From Mytilus edulis (lineage: Eukaryota > Mollusca > Bivalvia > Mytilida > Mytilidae): 64,000 bases of DNA. The notes below the pieces were generated by a model. It saw nothing but the letters and a program-made list of their open reading frames with translations. It had not been told where the DNA came from and made no database searches. Where the stretch lies: the NCBI RefSeq assembly GCF_963676685.1, contig NC_092356.1, positions 17,161,750 to 17,225,749 of the forward strand. The letters run 5' to 3'. The translations under genes were made by a program, and so were the position numbers. Position 1 is the stretch's first letter, and each line of letters opens with the position of its first letter. Positions 1 through 10,837 of the stretch are shown here, in pieces.

Positions 1-1726
1 TAGAAACTCTAAATAGAGATTTCTCCTTAAAACCGGTATGTTAACCAGGTGAGTTTATGAAGAAGAAAGCACAAACAAGAAATCCAGTCAACCAAATTCG
101 ACACTATGTCTTTACAAACGTTTTATACAATTCGAGTTCCTGTTTTTCGTTTTACATTAAAAACAACGTACAGTACAAAATTGATAAATAATTAGTCACA
201 TGCTACATGTATTAGTACACAGCAGGTATATAAAACGCGGTATATGATAATTCCATAGCAATTAAATCAACAGTTGGAAACAAACTTCAGAGGAGCAATC
301 AAAAACCGTAGAATTGAAACGGTCTCATGAAAAAGACAGAACGACTATTTACAGGACACAAAGCAACAAAAAAAAGAGGAAGATAGCAACACGTTTCGAA
401 TCAAAGCAAAAATGTAAGACACAAACACCCGACTTAATGAAATTATGTCATTTATCAATATTTTCCAAACTTTTTCTATTCATCAATAGATTTTTTCTTT
501 TTCAATTCAGTATTATGAAGGTAGCAGGAAGGATTAGATTGCACTAGGAATATGTTATCCTTTCGCGTAGTTAAATTGTTTTATTTGAATTGACGAACTA
601 GAACAAAAAGTTATGTTGAGACATTAACAGATTAGTTATCCAATAGTAATGCTTTTAATCCTAAAGCATTAAACTAGGTTAAATATGCAATTGATCAGAT
701 ATTTATCTCTTAACGCAGCATCTATTATTCTACATAATGACAATATATCATCTATTATAAGTCGGAAATCACCGTATCATCTCGTATTTAAAGTGTCAAA
801 TGATTGAAATGTACATTGATTGTGTGAGAACAGTCTAATAATGAATTGACCGTATTATTTTTCCTATACTTTTTCGGTCGTTTGAAAGACTAAACCAAAA
901 TTGCCCGGAGTTAGTTTCTGTAATACGTTATCAAAGACGTTTAAGTTCAGGAGAAATATTCCAAAGGGATATTCTAACTTATCAGTCGGAAACACATGTG
1001 AATGTCATGGAACAAACAAAAAAACGACAATAAGACTAACAATGTTATATAAAAACTAATTGGAAAGTCAGACTTCGAAAAAATGGTATTAAAACGTTTA
1101 TAGAAATGATTTTATTACTAAAGGGGAAATAAACTACGCTTTAAAAAATCTCAAGAGTTCAAAGACATAAAATACACATGGGCATCTGCAATTATAGTGT
1201 TTATATGAACCCAGAATCTTTGAAGAATGATTCGGAACGTCATTATGAATATTCAAAGAAGAGAAATTAACATTAAACAAGGTATGGAAATGCACAAAAC
1301 AAAAAAAATGTCTATTCTTCAAAAAATAACAAAGCTGAAGTGAATTTGAAAATGTACATTCATTGAAGCAACAAATGACAACATTTCTGATAGTAAATTC
1401 GTGTATTTCGGATTCATTTAATTTCCCGGTTTCCAAATTTTGTGGATTAAGACAATACATTCTTTTATATCCACTTTCATGATTTTGCCGTAGTATTTAT
1501 GCAAGCGTATATAAAATTGATACTTCGTTGGACATTTAATTTCGTTGTTCAATTGATAATAATGAACACACTGTATAACCGAGAGAACACGAGTGTGCAA
1601 CTTTTTAGATTTTGCCCCACTGAAGAATTTAAGTTAGACAGATAGCTAATAAATCAAGGCAACTGCAGTATACTGCTGTTTGAAAGTTATAAATCGATGG
1701 AGAGAAAACAAATCCGGGTCACAAAT
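1..1726. other. No gene recognised
   Basis: AT-rich DNA with only short shadow reading frames. Two isolated signals were seen: a good splice donor (CAG|GTGAGT) whose exon side ends at 48, and a TATA-like TATATAAAA at 227-235. Neither is attached to a coding frame I can support. Confidence 0.5.
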
Positions 1727-1945
1727 TCAAACTGAGGGAAACACATCAAATAAAAGGGAAAAACAACAAAACAACAGAAACGCTAATGGGCAACAAAAAA
1801 CCAAACAATAACGCAACATACACATAAACGAACTATGAGATAACAATTGCCATTTTCCGGACATAGCTAGTACAGGACATTTGAAGAAACAAATGGTGGG
1901 TTGAACCTGGTTTTGTGGCTTGCCAAACCTTCCGATTTTATGGCA
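1727..1945 (+). repeat. Dispersed repeat, family C
   Basis: Starts with ACTGAGGGAAACACATCAA and matches 18720-18905 in order (start block, CAACATACATAAA-like middle, GACATTTGAAGAAA-like end). Two diverged copies in the same orientation indicate an interspersed repeat. No coding capacity was seen. Confidence 0.6.
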
Positions 1946-3196
1946 ACGTTAAATATAACACTAAAAAGACAACATTACATGACACGACTACAATACAAAT
2001 AAATGGAAGAAACATTCAGTACAGATGAATACACAAATTGTCTATTCTTTTCTTTGAATTTTATTCAGTCATTACTCCAAACACTGAGTCACCTCATGAA
2101 CGATCAAGGATCTGTATTGACATTTTACACCTTCTACAAAATCAATTAAGAATATTTGGAAAAGCAATATAATAACGTTAACCATCATGTAAAGCTATAT
2201 CAAAAATTTAATTAAACCGACAAAGCATTGACATGTTACAGAAACAAGGTGGTTAATACAAGACAAGTTGTCATAAATTTTTTGTTAAAGAACATGTACT
2301 CTTAAGAACAAATTGGATCGTGTTTACTACTTCCATAAACCAAATAACCTTCTATATGTTATTCTTTAATCATTTCATTTGGAACTTATTTTTGTTTTAC
2401 TGTTGCACTGGTATTATAATGACCTCCTAAATTTTAGCAATTCTTATATAAAGTATACAAATTAGTGCATGACATATTGTGAAGACAGTGTATATTTTCT
2501 GTAGGCCTCGTGCTGACCTTTGGGTGTATTTCTCCTTGTTAAACTGCTGTCTTATTGGCGTCTTCTCCGTTTTTTTCTTCATTTATTTCTTGTGTTTAGT
2601 CGTATCCAACAAAGATACATTTATCTCATTACTGATTACGTGTTAGTTCATGAAAATGAATTTGATAAAAAAAAAATAATAATTGCGATTGCCGTAGAGT
2701 TCAAAGCTAGTCCAATTAATGTATCAATCGTACGATATCATTTCACAGGTTTAATTTTATCATTCAAATAATTTTTTAAAGTACGATAAATTGATTGTTG
2801 AAGTTGATTGTTTCTTTTTGTTCTCCAAACAGCTATATTGCGACTGGAGCACCGTACTAATGTTTATAAAAAAATAGTTATTTTTAGATTCGGTGCATCA
2901 GATAATACAAATAAACCAAACTCAAAAATTATAAACATAAGCAAACTCTTTACAGACAAATTGTATTTTAATTGTACAATTTACAGAACGTATACAATTG
3001 AATTTGAAAATTTATTAAAAACATTATTATTGAACATGGATACTGAAAAAAAATCAGGCATATAATGAACGCCAAAAAATTTCTTACGAGAAAAAAACCC
3101 AAGATGAAACATTCTCTGATCAACTTATTAATTTGTAGTCAAGACATAGTTGTCTATTGACACAAATAATTGATAATGTCTATTCTGTCTTTTAAA
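1946..3196. other. No gene recognised
   Basis: AT-rich DNA. A possible splice acceptor (CCAAACAG) near 2830 opens a frame that runs to 3062, but there is no donor, family resemblance or partner exon, so no gene is called. Confidence 0.45.
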
Positions 3197-3303
3197 CTGA
3201 AGTGTTGAAGGCCGCACCTTGACCTATAACTGATAACCTTTTACACATTATGACTTACATGGAGAGTTGTCTTATTGGTACTCCTACCACATCTTCTTAT
3301 TTA
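3197..3303 (+). repeat. Dispersed repeat, family B
   Basis: Contains the family hallmarks GTTGAAGGCCG, GACCTATAA, GAGAGTTGTCT and ACCACATCTTCTTAT in order. Families A and B share these blocks, and B reads like the reverse complement of A, so they are probably subfamilies of one high-copy short element. Confidence 0.7.
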
Positions 3304-3770
3304 TATGAAGGTTAATAAAAACTATTAACATAAAATACACAGATGTATCTTAGTTCAGGTATTTTATCAATGAGATGATCACTGACTGCAAAACATCTTG
3401 ATGAAAATTCAAGTATAAGAAGTTAAAGACTTTTGAGGACCAGGAATTTCGATTTTAACAAAAAAACAACAACAAAGGATGCATATTAACGGGTTTAAAT
3501 ATCCGTAGTATTTCAAAAAACAATTTAAGTTTTATAAGCATGTTGTTTATAATTATGATCATATAAGGGATAAATCAAATCAACACTGAAGTACTGGCTA
3601 CGTGGCTTGTGAACATCGGGGTGAATATCTCCACCAGAAGTGGTATCAAATAAATAACAGGCAGTGATATCTATGAAAGGATATATATTACTTTAGCCTT
3701 TTCATGATTATGGATTATAAATGCTCGTCAATTGCGTATTCTATTTGCCTTGTTTTCTTTTTTGATCGGA

Positions 3771-3814
3771 GCGTCACTGGTCAGGCTTTTGTAAACGAAA
3801 CGATCGTCTGGCTC
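3771..3814 (+). ncRNA. Degenerate hammerhead ribozyme motif
   Basis: Shows the hammerhead layout of the 19142 copy: GCGTCA (stem I), a core changed to CTGGTCA, a broken stem II, GAAA, the palindromic stem III ACGATCGT, then TGGCTC. Core and stem II changes should abolish cleavage. A retrozyme relic. Confidence 0.6.
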
Positions 3815-4394
3815 ACACACTTTGAATCCTGTTCTACAAGTTAAGTTTATTTATGCTACAAAAAAAAAAACTCGATTGTAAAACAGGTGCGCCCAACCCG
3901 TCAACAGCTCCTACAGAACTTGGCTTTATTTCTCCTTCCGTGCCTGGAAAGATTATAATCAGCGAGGAATAACAAACTCTTTCTTCAAATGTTTGCATTA
4001 AATATTCTCTTATATATTTGATCAAGTAACATTTATTTCTTTATGGATGGCATAAGAAGAGATGAATTATAATTCTTCTTCGTCATCTTATCATTCAAAC
4101 TAGAATAATAACTGTATTTTATCCGTTCGTTGCTCTTAATGTGTAAATAACAGTTACCAAACTAGTAAAATCGTTCTTACATAATTTCTAATTTACTCTC
4201 CAAAGTAATCTTAGGCTTCACAATATAAATCGGTCAGAAATAATTGCGACAATACAAAAGTCTCAATGATCAAAAATTTCGGTCGGAAATAAACAACGTC
4301 TATAGTAGAAATATATAACCTCGGATAGTGTATAAGATGAAGGGGGATCTGAATGGGTGTCCTTTATTTCTCTAGCATTTATAACTTTAAGTAT
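3815..4394. other. No gene recognised
   Basis: AT-rich DNA with no reading frame, RNA gene or repeat that I can support. Confidence 0.4.
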
Positions 4395-4691
4395 AAAAAA
4401 GAAGATGTGGTATGATTGCCAATGAGACAACTATCCACAAAAGACCAAAATGACACAGACATTAACAACTATAGGTCACCGTACGGCCTTCAAATGAGAA
4501 AAGCCTATACCGCATAGTCAGCTATAAAAGGCCCCGATAAGACAATGTAAAACAATTCAAACGAGAAAACTAACGGCCTTATTTATGTAAAAAAAATGAA
4601 CGAAAATCAAATATGTAACACATAAACAAACGACAACTACTGAATTACAAGCTCCTGACTTGGGACAGGCACATACGCAAATAATGTGGCG
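4395..4691 (+). repeat. Dispersed repeat, family A (long copy)
   Basis: A nearly complete family member: GAAGATGTGGTATGATTGCC, CAATGAGACAACTATCCACA, TATAGGTCACCGTACGGCC, CCGCATAGTCAGCTATAAAA, AACGAGAAAACTAACGGCC and GCTCCTGACTTGGGACAGGC in order. At least ten other copies occur in this window in both orientations. Confidence 0.85.
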
Positions 4692-4904
4692 TACTTCTTT
4701 TATTTCTTTATATTTTACCCATTATTCTTTATTCTTTAAAATATAGCTCTCTGTTATTCTCTCTTCTTTATTTTGAGCTAATTTGCTCTTTTTATTTTTT
4801 TAACAATTTTACTGTACGGTTGGATAATTTCTGTGCATTTCCCTGAAATAATGCAGAACTTTATTTAGGGGCGAGCTTAGGCCCACCATCAGGTGCTGGA
4901 CATT

Positions 4905-5015
4905 CTTGCTGCGTTTAAGACCAATTGGTACACTGCTCTTTGGTCGGGTTATTGACTTTTTGACATATTACCAATTTACAGTCTCACTTCTATCTATTCT
5001 GTAATCCCCAATTTA
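4905..5015 (+). repeat. Dispersed repeat, family F fragment
   Basis: Carries the block CTGCTCTTTGGTCGGGTT followed by TTGACATATT, shared with 16127-16200, 16573-16780 and 41560-41628. Often the tail end of larger repeats. Confidence 0.55.
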
Positions 5016-6104
5016 GTTCTAATGAAGTTATTGTATTGTTTATCAATTACTTGAAATTACTGTTCAACTTAAAATTTGTGATAAATACTTTATCAATGAT
5101 ATAGTACAGTAACTGTAACTGATGAAATTTCACATGTCGAAAACAAATGTTTTCAAAAAAGAAACAATCAGTAGTTTAAAAAGGATTAATCGATAATTGA
5201 AATTGATAATTAGTAATTGCAACAGAATTGAAATATTTCGTTTAACATTTGATTTATAAAAAAATAAGTTGTATAAATATTTGCATGATTCAGGGCAACA
5301 CCAATATCACTCAGTGAAATAAATTATTAATAATCTCCTCATACTTTACTAAGGTTTGTCTATCTTTTTATTTTATAAAAATAAGAAGATGTGGTATGAA
5401 TCCCAATACACCACAGTATAGCCTTTTTTACTTTTTGATTCGACAGTCACAAATAATCACTTTTTTACACAAAATTAACGCCTGGTGTACAATTTGTTAA
5501 TCCTGGTATCTATTCTGAGTTTATTTACTAGTACAGAGGAAATTGCTTATTCATATCGAGTCTTATTTTTGTAATGCTTTAATGTTCGTTAACGTAAAAT
5601 ACCAAGTCCAATAATATATTAATATTATTCGCTACCCAACAAATGAAGTCAGTGATGCTAAATACAGATATTAAAAACGATATATATTGCATACATGTAT
5701 TATATATCACAGCATACCTATTATTAACGTTGTACTTTACTAACGACATTCCTAGTAAATTATTGCTTAAAGTAACACAGCCTTATAGATAGCGACATAA
5801 ATATTTTAGGCATCACCACTGAAAATAAAAATATAAAATCAATTTGTGTCATAAAGAAAGGAAGAATCTATTTTAGCCCATATCTGTGTACTTCCTTGTA
5901 AAGTGTACAATTTGATTGAAAATTACTAGTTAAGAATTTTTGTTAAAACATAAATAGCTTGCGAAAGATTTTCAAGTATTACAAAAACACTAATTTAAAT
6001 GCCAAGCTTTAGGTTGAAAGACAAATTGCCAGATATTCGTTAAACAACACTATGTTTACTACATTAATGTTTGAAATCCAGTGCAGTTTTTCTACATGAT
6101 CACT
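5016..6104. other. No gene recognised
   Basis: AT-rich DNA. A short family A start is visible at 5386-5412 and a retrozyme-like scrap near 5490-5520. Nothing else is supportable. Confidence 0.4.
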
Positions 6105-6257
6105 GGTATTAAAGAGATAATAGTAACTGCAATTACGATTATCCCAATATGGCGACGGTAGATATAGGTAAAATCTTTACACTCATTTTTCTTAAATGTA
6201 GCATGCTTTTGTCAATAGTTACTCAGCTGCAAGGTTTATCTATACCAGTACATCATA

Positions 6258-6271
6258 GGCCGTGTTCACAC
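6258..6271 (+). repeat. Harbinger left TIR
   Basis: GGCCGTGTTCACAC, a perfect inverted match to 10048-10061, preceded by target duplication ATA. Confidence 0.95.
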
Positions 6272-6673
6272 TGACCTAAATGCGGTGTTGTGTTAGTGTA
6301 ACTCACACGTAAACAAAACATAATTGCGTTCCCATTGATAAAACTCAATGTTTACATGTAGTTTAAATCATGTTTTATCTACACACAGTCGATAGTCGAT
6401 GTAGGCCTTATGTGGGTTTAGTGTACATAAAACAAGATATTTAAAACACGAATTGTACCATGCAGTCTATTTAAAGAAGAAACGTTTTCTTGATAAAAAT
6501 ATTATTTATATCAATTGTTGATAAAGTTCTTTACAAAATTATGTGTTTAAAGTTGATATTCTTTTGTTTTATATATAAAGGCTATTTATATATATATATA
6601 AACACTTTACGCATCTTTATTAACCCCTTATCAAGACCCAAAGCATCATTATTGCCACATAATTCATTTGAAA

Positions 6674-6988
6674 ATGTCTTCCCGAATTGACTGGACGTTT
6701 GCAGAAACAGGCGCTTTAATAAGCCTATGGCAACAGGACCATATTCAGAAGATGTTTAATAGCATGTGCAGGAAGAAGCCAATTTGGGAAGACATATCAA
6801 AACAGTTAAAGATAAAGGGTATTGACAGAACGGGAAAGCAATGTGAAGTAAGAATTCACACAATGACTACAAAATACCGGAAAATTGTAAAGGCAAACAA
6901 GGAGAGTGGGGCTTCACCGAAATTCTGTCCCTTCTTTGAGCAACTGGATGAAGTGTTGGGAACAAAAGCCAGTACAGCTCCACCCTGA
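6674..6988 (+). CDS. Myb/SANT-like Harbinger protein, exon 1
   Basis: Starts at ATG 6674 and encodes a trihelix/Myb-SANT-like DNA-binding domain. A Trp-anchored helix (IDWTFAETGALISLW) is followed by PIWEDISKQL and a third helix with GKQCEVRIHTMTTKYRK, ending CPFFEQLDEVLG. In this superfamily the protein binds transposon ends and helps import the transposase into the nucleus. The frame stops at TGA 6986-6988. Two donors could join it in phase to exon 2: GTACAG after 6971 (weak, before the stop) and GTAAGA after 7016 (strong, after the stop). Both leave one base, matching exon 2. Either the weak donor is used or the TGA is a recent nonsense mutation in this copy. Confidence 0.85.
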   Translation: MSSRIDWTFAETGALISLWQQDHIQKMFNSMCRKKPIWEDISKQLKIKGIDRTGKQCEVRIHTMTTKYRKIVKANKESGASPKFCPFFEQLDEVLGTKASTAPP

Positions 6989-7248
6989 TTGATTGACTCA
7001 GGAATAAAAACATCTGGTAAGAACTTCACAATTTTACATTTACTAGTTTTATAAGTACATATAAGAAAATATGCGTGAAATATTTGCCACTGTTCTATAT
7101 ACCTAATCAACGATTCACGAATAAAAGCGTATTCGGTGATTTTTTTTTTGTTTGGCTTGTCTTGCAGATTCCAGAAATTCTCTTACAAATAAAAAAAAAA
7201 GTCAGCAGTAATTTACATTGTATGATTTTTTTTAACATCCAAATCATA

Positions 7249-7428
7249 GAGAAAATATTGGGTATGATTTCCAATGACACAGTTCTCCACGAGATATAAA
7301 AATGAGACAGAAATTAACAAGTATAGGTAACCGTACAGCCTTCAATAATGAGCAAAGCCCATACCGCATAGTCAGCTATAAAAGTCCCCGAAATTACCAT
7401 GTAACATATTTCAAACGAGAAATCAATG
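7249..7428 (+). repeat. Family A repeat in Myb gene intron 1
   Basis: Diverged family A copy (GGTATGATTTCCAATGACAC, then CCGCATAGTCAGCTATAAAA). It lies between exons 1 and 2 of the Harbinger Myb-like gene, so it was inserted into the transposon or carried by it. Confidence 0.75.
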
Positions 7429-7626
7429 TTTAGACGTATCTGCAAGGAAGTATCGGGACATTGCTCTTGGTTCCAACTCCTGATCGTTTTATTCAACCAA
7501 AAGTAATGGATTGAGAAAAACGGAAATAAGTTTCTCAAAATCATCAACTCGCTATAATATATATTTTGCTAAACTTGTATATGTGTATGCTAAGCATATT
7601 GTATAATCCTATATTTCCTTTTTTAG

Positions 7627-7807
7627 TTCCTGAAATGGTTGACGACAACAACAATGAAGTGCCTTGTGAGATGAATGCCGGTTCGGTAACTGTAGTTGAC
7701 AAAAATGATAACGAAACAGATTGCCAGAAAACAGAAATCAGCCCAGAAAAAAATACAACAACCCAGGCCCAGGATGATAAAGGCAATACTGTATCCAATC
7801 CTCGCAG
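7627..7807 (+). CDS. Myb/SANT-like Harbinger protein, exon 2
   Basis: Bounded by acceptor TTTTTAG (7625-7626) and donor CAG|GTAAAC (after 7807). The open frame begins with two bases (phase matching exon 1) and reads PEMVDDNNNEVPCEMN and on to GNTVSNPR, an acidic, Asn/Thr-rich linker typical between the Myb domain and the C-terminal helix. It ends with two bases that join one base of exon 3 (AG+C, Ser), so the exon phases agree on both sides. Confidence 0.8.
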
Positions 7808-8047
7808 GTAAACTACTGAAAACTAAGCATGGCATTATAATTTTAAAGAGCATACTCTTGTCCGCATAAAAGACCTCTATTTCAATGGGGAACATTTTAC
7901 GTAAAATAAAATTATCCCATTACATACATTTTCAACATAAATAGGTATCCGTTTTAAATTGGCTGTCATTTCATATAAAACTGCATTTACACGTAGTTCC
8001 AATAATTATTTGCATGTCCCCCTTACTTAAAGAGTATTTCATTGCAT

Positions 8048-8048
<1 letters not shown>

Positions 8049-8096
<48 letters not shown>
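8049..8096 (+). repeat. Poly-G tract of 48 bases
   Basis: Forty-eight uninterrupted G within intron 2 of the Harbinger Myb-like gene. It could form quadruplexes or slip. The exact length is liable to assembly error. Confidence 0.95.
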
Positions 8097-8098
<2 letters not shown>

Positions 8099-8260
8099 GG
8101 CGGGCAAAGCATATATTTTTTTCAGATAGGTCATACGTTTTCATTTTTGTTTGGCTTAATGGTTAATTCGTTTACTCCCTTTCAGAATATCAAATAATTA
8201 AACTTTTACCAAATATGATATTTAAAAAAAATTGAAAACCATGTCTTTTGTATTTTTAAG

Positions 8261-8489
8261 CAACAACGATGACAGAAAATCAAGGAAACGTTCAAACACA
8301 GAGGATCTGATGACATCTTTCCTTGAAATGCAACAAAAAAGCGAGGAACGTTTTTTTGAATTTGAAAAGAAAAGAATGGAAATGGAGGCAAAAGAAGAAG
8401 AAAATAGACAAAAGAGAGAAGAAGAACAAGAAAAAAAGCAACAAGACTTTTTACTGGAACTAGCTAAAATATTTGCAGCAAAAAAATAA
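8261..8489 (+). CDS. Myb/SANT-like Harbinger protein, exon 3 (C-terminal coiled coil)
   Basis: Acceptor TTTTTAAG (8259-8260). The frame continues NNDDRKSRKRSNTEDLM, then a long Glu/Lys-rich helix (FFEFEKKRMEMEAKEEENRQ and following) ending LLELAKIFAAKK and TAA at 8487-8489. A basic patch followed by a C-terminal coiled coil is the usual end of these proteins. Overlapping AATAAA signals lie at 8485-8494. The gene converges on the nuclease gene, with 123 bp between the two stops. Confidence 0.85.
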
Positions 8490-8612
8490 ATAAAAAAAGT
8501 TATAGATTTTTAGTAATTTTGTTATAATTTATAAATCAAGTGGTCACATCAGTTATTATGACAGAAATTGTACATTTGAATTATAAATACACAAGTCAAT
8601 TATATATTATCT

Positions 8613-9914
8613 CTAAACTAAATAGGACGCAACAGCAACCCTGATATTTTCAGCATAGTTGTTTTGATTAATTTGCAAATTGGCAAGAAATACATTATCT
8701 TGATCACCAACAACGCCATTTAGCCACTGTTCATTGATACCATCACCATGCACTTCACAAAAGTTATGTAATGTACAACAAGAACAAACAACATAAGGCA
8801 CACGTACAGTAGCGACATCAAGTCTTTTCAGTAAGCAACGCCATCTCCCTTTCAACCTACCAAATGATCCTTCCACAACCATGCGTGTACTTGAATGCTT
8901 GTAATTAAAAGTTTTTTGTTCGTAAGTTAAATTTCCGAAATCGGAAAAAGGTCTCATCAGCCAAGATTTCAAAGGATACGCGGCATCACCCAATAAAAAT
9001 ACAGGTATCTCAGTTCCATTAATATTGACTGTATGTTGAGGAAATAGCTCTCCATTCTCTCCTTGTCGATAAATGTCTGAATTACTAAATATGCGCGCAT
9101 CATGGACTCGGCCTGGCCATCCGACATAAACATTGGTAAAGCAGTAATTTGCATCAACGACTGCTTGGCATACCATTGAATACCACCCTTTTCTGTTGTA
9201 ATAATCAGCTGGATTATCACGTGGTGCCACTATAGGTATATGTGTTCCATCTATAGCCCCACCTACTTGCGGAAAACCGTTGATTCGTCTAAAGTCTCGT
9301 ATATTCTCAATAAGTCTTTGACCTGTAGGTAGACATATATATTTCGGCATTAAATGGTCCGTTATAACTTTGCAAGTGTCATTTGCAATTGTGCAACACG
9401 TCGACCTCCCAACAGCAAATAGGTGCGATATAGTTCTGTATTCTGCATTTGTGGCTAATCGCCATAAAGTAATTGCGACCCTTTTCCTTACAGTTATGCA
9501 TTTCCTGAAGTTTGTGTTTCTTTTCTCGATGTGGATCTCAAGTTCCGTGCACAAAAAATTGAACGTTTGCTTTGATAGCCTGAAGTTTTCACGAAAGTCA
9601 TTCTCCTTCCAGGACCCATTTACAACATGTTCCCACCAGTTGTCACTCCTTTGTCTTTGCCAAATACTCCTTGGAGGAGAAATGCCATTGGAAACAAACA
9701 AAAATGATAAAAATGCAGTTACCCTTCTTTGCTGCAATATCCTGAACATCTCTATTCTTCTTCTTCTTCTATAAGCCCGCTGCTGCAGCCTACGTTTTTT
9801 GTTGCGTAATTGAGAAATCTTTTGTATCTTTAAAGAACTGTATATCATCAAAATGGCTTTCATGACTGCTAGATAACTCGTCCGATAAATATGTATTGAA
9901 CATTTAAATGACAT
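8613..9914 (-). CDS. HARBI1-like Harbinger transposase (DDE nuclease)
   Basis: A 433-residue single-exon frame with ATG at 9914. An in-frame TTG lies upstream, and an alternative ATG is at 9863. It has an N-terminal basic stretch (RNKKRRLQQRAYRRRRR) likely to serve nuclear entry or DNA binding, then a helix-turn-helix-like region (TISHLFAVGRSTCC). The DDE_4 nuclease core follows: GGAIDGTHIPI with the first Asp (about residue 222), VHDAR (Asp 272), LLGDAAYP (Asp 310) and VEGSFGRLKGRW with the Glu (about 348). Which of the two middle Asp is catalytic I leave open. Length fits the family. No internal stops or frameshifts, so the protein may be functional. It cuts and joins the element at its TIRs together with the Myb-like partner. 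Confidence 0.93.
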   Translation of the reverse strand: MSFKCSIHIYRTSYLAVMKAILMIYSSLKIQKISQLRNKKRRLQQRAYRRRRRIEMFRILQQRRVTAFLSFLFVSNGISPPRSIWQRQRSDNWWEHVVNGSWKENDFRENFRLSKQTFNFLCTELEIHIEKRNTNFRKCITVRKRVAITLWRLATNAEYRTISHLFAVGRSTCCTIANDTCKVITDHLMPKYICLPTGQRLIENIRDFRRINGFPQVGGAIDGTHIPIVAPRDNPADYYNRKGWYSMVCQAVVDANYCFTNVYVGWPGRVHDARIFSNSDIYRQGENGELFPQHTVNINGTEIPVFLLGDAAYPLKSWLMRPFSDFGNLTYEQKTFNYKHSSTRMVVEGSFGRLKGRWRCLLKRLDVATVRVPYVVCSCCTLHNFCEVHGDGINEQWLNGVVGDQDNVFLANLQINQNNYAENIRVAVASYLV

Positions 9915-10047
9915 ATAGTTTACAAGTGTGAACAAATCTCATGTACAAGTAACTAAACAATGTGTATAGATGTGAACAAATGTAATGTGAAACTAGTGTA
10001 CACTTCACTAAACTAATTGTAAACATGTTTACTCTACATAGCGTTTG

Positions 10048-10061
10048 GTGTGAACACGGCC
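10048..10061 (-). repeat. Harbinger right TIR
   Basis: GTGTGAACACGGCC, inverted match of 6258-6271, followed by target duplication ATA (10062-10064). Confidence 0.95.
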
Positions 10062-10449
10062 ATATTTGAATCGTAAAGGTGCACTGGATTAGTCTAAGCG
10101 CTTTGAAAATTGCCGTCGAAAAAATCGGGATGATAATCGTAACTCGGAAAAAAAGATAATCGTAATTATGGTATTTAAAAATGGAAAGATAATCGTAACT
10201 GGAAAGTGTTTTATTGATATTGACACTTAAAACATATATCTAATAGCATATAATGAAGTTATATCGATGAATTATTTACGAACCGTTCCAACATCTTATG
10301 ACATTTCTTTTTATGCATATATTATTAACAGTTCTTAGGAAAACAGCTACATATGTGTATTAATTTATGTTTTTTGATTGAGTTAAGTCTGCCAATTGAT
10401 ATTTTAACGTGTGTTTTTCTATGTTGTGATGTTATGCTATTGTTTTTTT

Positions 10450-10612
10450 TACACTAGTAATTTTGGGGCCCTTTATAGCTTGTTGTTCGGTGTGAGCCAA
10501 GGCTCCGTGTTGAAGGCCGTACATTGACCTATAATGGTTTACCTTTTTATAAATTGTTATTTGGATAGAGAGTTGCATGTCTCATTGGCACTCACCCCAC
10601 ATCTTCCTATAT
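10450..10612 (+). repeat. Dispersed repeat, family B
   Basis: ACACTAGTAATTTTGGGGCC, GGTGTGAGCCAAGGCTCCGT, TGTTGAAGGCCGTAC and CCACATCTTCCTATAT in order. Closest relatives are at 58715-58885 and 60058-60216. Confidence 0.8.
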
Positions 10613-10651
10613 CTACATACTAGTATATCATAAAATTTAGTTTTTTTAATA

Positions 10652-10837
10652 AATAATGCCGTTAGTTTTCTCGTCTAAAGTGTTTTACATTGTCATTTCG
10701 GAGCCTTTTATAGCTGTCTATGCCGTATGGGCTTTGCTCATTGTTGAAGGCCGTACGGTGACCTATTTTTGTTAATATCTGAGTTATGTTGGTCTCTTGT
10801 GGAAAGTTGTCTCGTTGATAATCATACCATATTTTTT
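10652..10837 (-). repeat. Dispersed repeat, family A
   Basis: Reverse-oriented copy: GCCGTTAGTTTTCTCGT, TATGCCGTATGGGCTTTGCT, GTTGAAGGCCGTACGGTGAC and GATAATCATACCATAT in order. Confidence 0.85.

Larger units (their letters stand above)
6258..10061. mobile_element. Harbinger (PIF/Harbinger) DNA transposon, complete
   Basis: It is 3804 bp long, bounded by 14-bp perfect terminal inverted repeats GGCCGTGTTCACAC (6258-6271) and GTGTGAACACGGCC (10048-10061), and flanked by a 3-bp target duplication ATA (6255-6257 and 10062-10064). The uninterrupted site ACATCATATTTGAATCG survives in inverted orientation in the right arm of the host element near 14107-14123, which fixes the boundaries to the base. 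It carries the two genes usual for this superfamily, in convergent orientation: a Myb/SANT-like protein (+) and a HARBI1-type nuclease (-). The nuclease frame looks intact. The Myb gene has one suspicious stop. Confidence 0.95.
6105..10200 (+). repeat. Left inverted arm (split by Harbinger)
   Basis: The arm consists of 6105-6257 and 10065-10200. Motif copies are at 6116-6128, 6131-6143 (reverse), 10132-10144, 10155-10167 and 10188-10200. The first two form a back-to-back pair at the tip. Confidence 0.8.

Noticed and set aside
227-547. TATA-like box followed by a Lys-rich open frame
   Set aside because: The frame begins with TTG, no ATG initiates it, and its composition is that of random AT-rich DNA. 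No splice or poly-A support.
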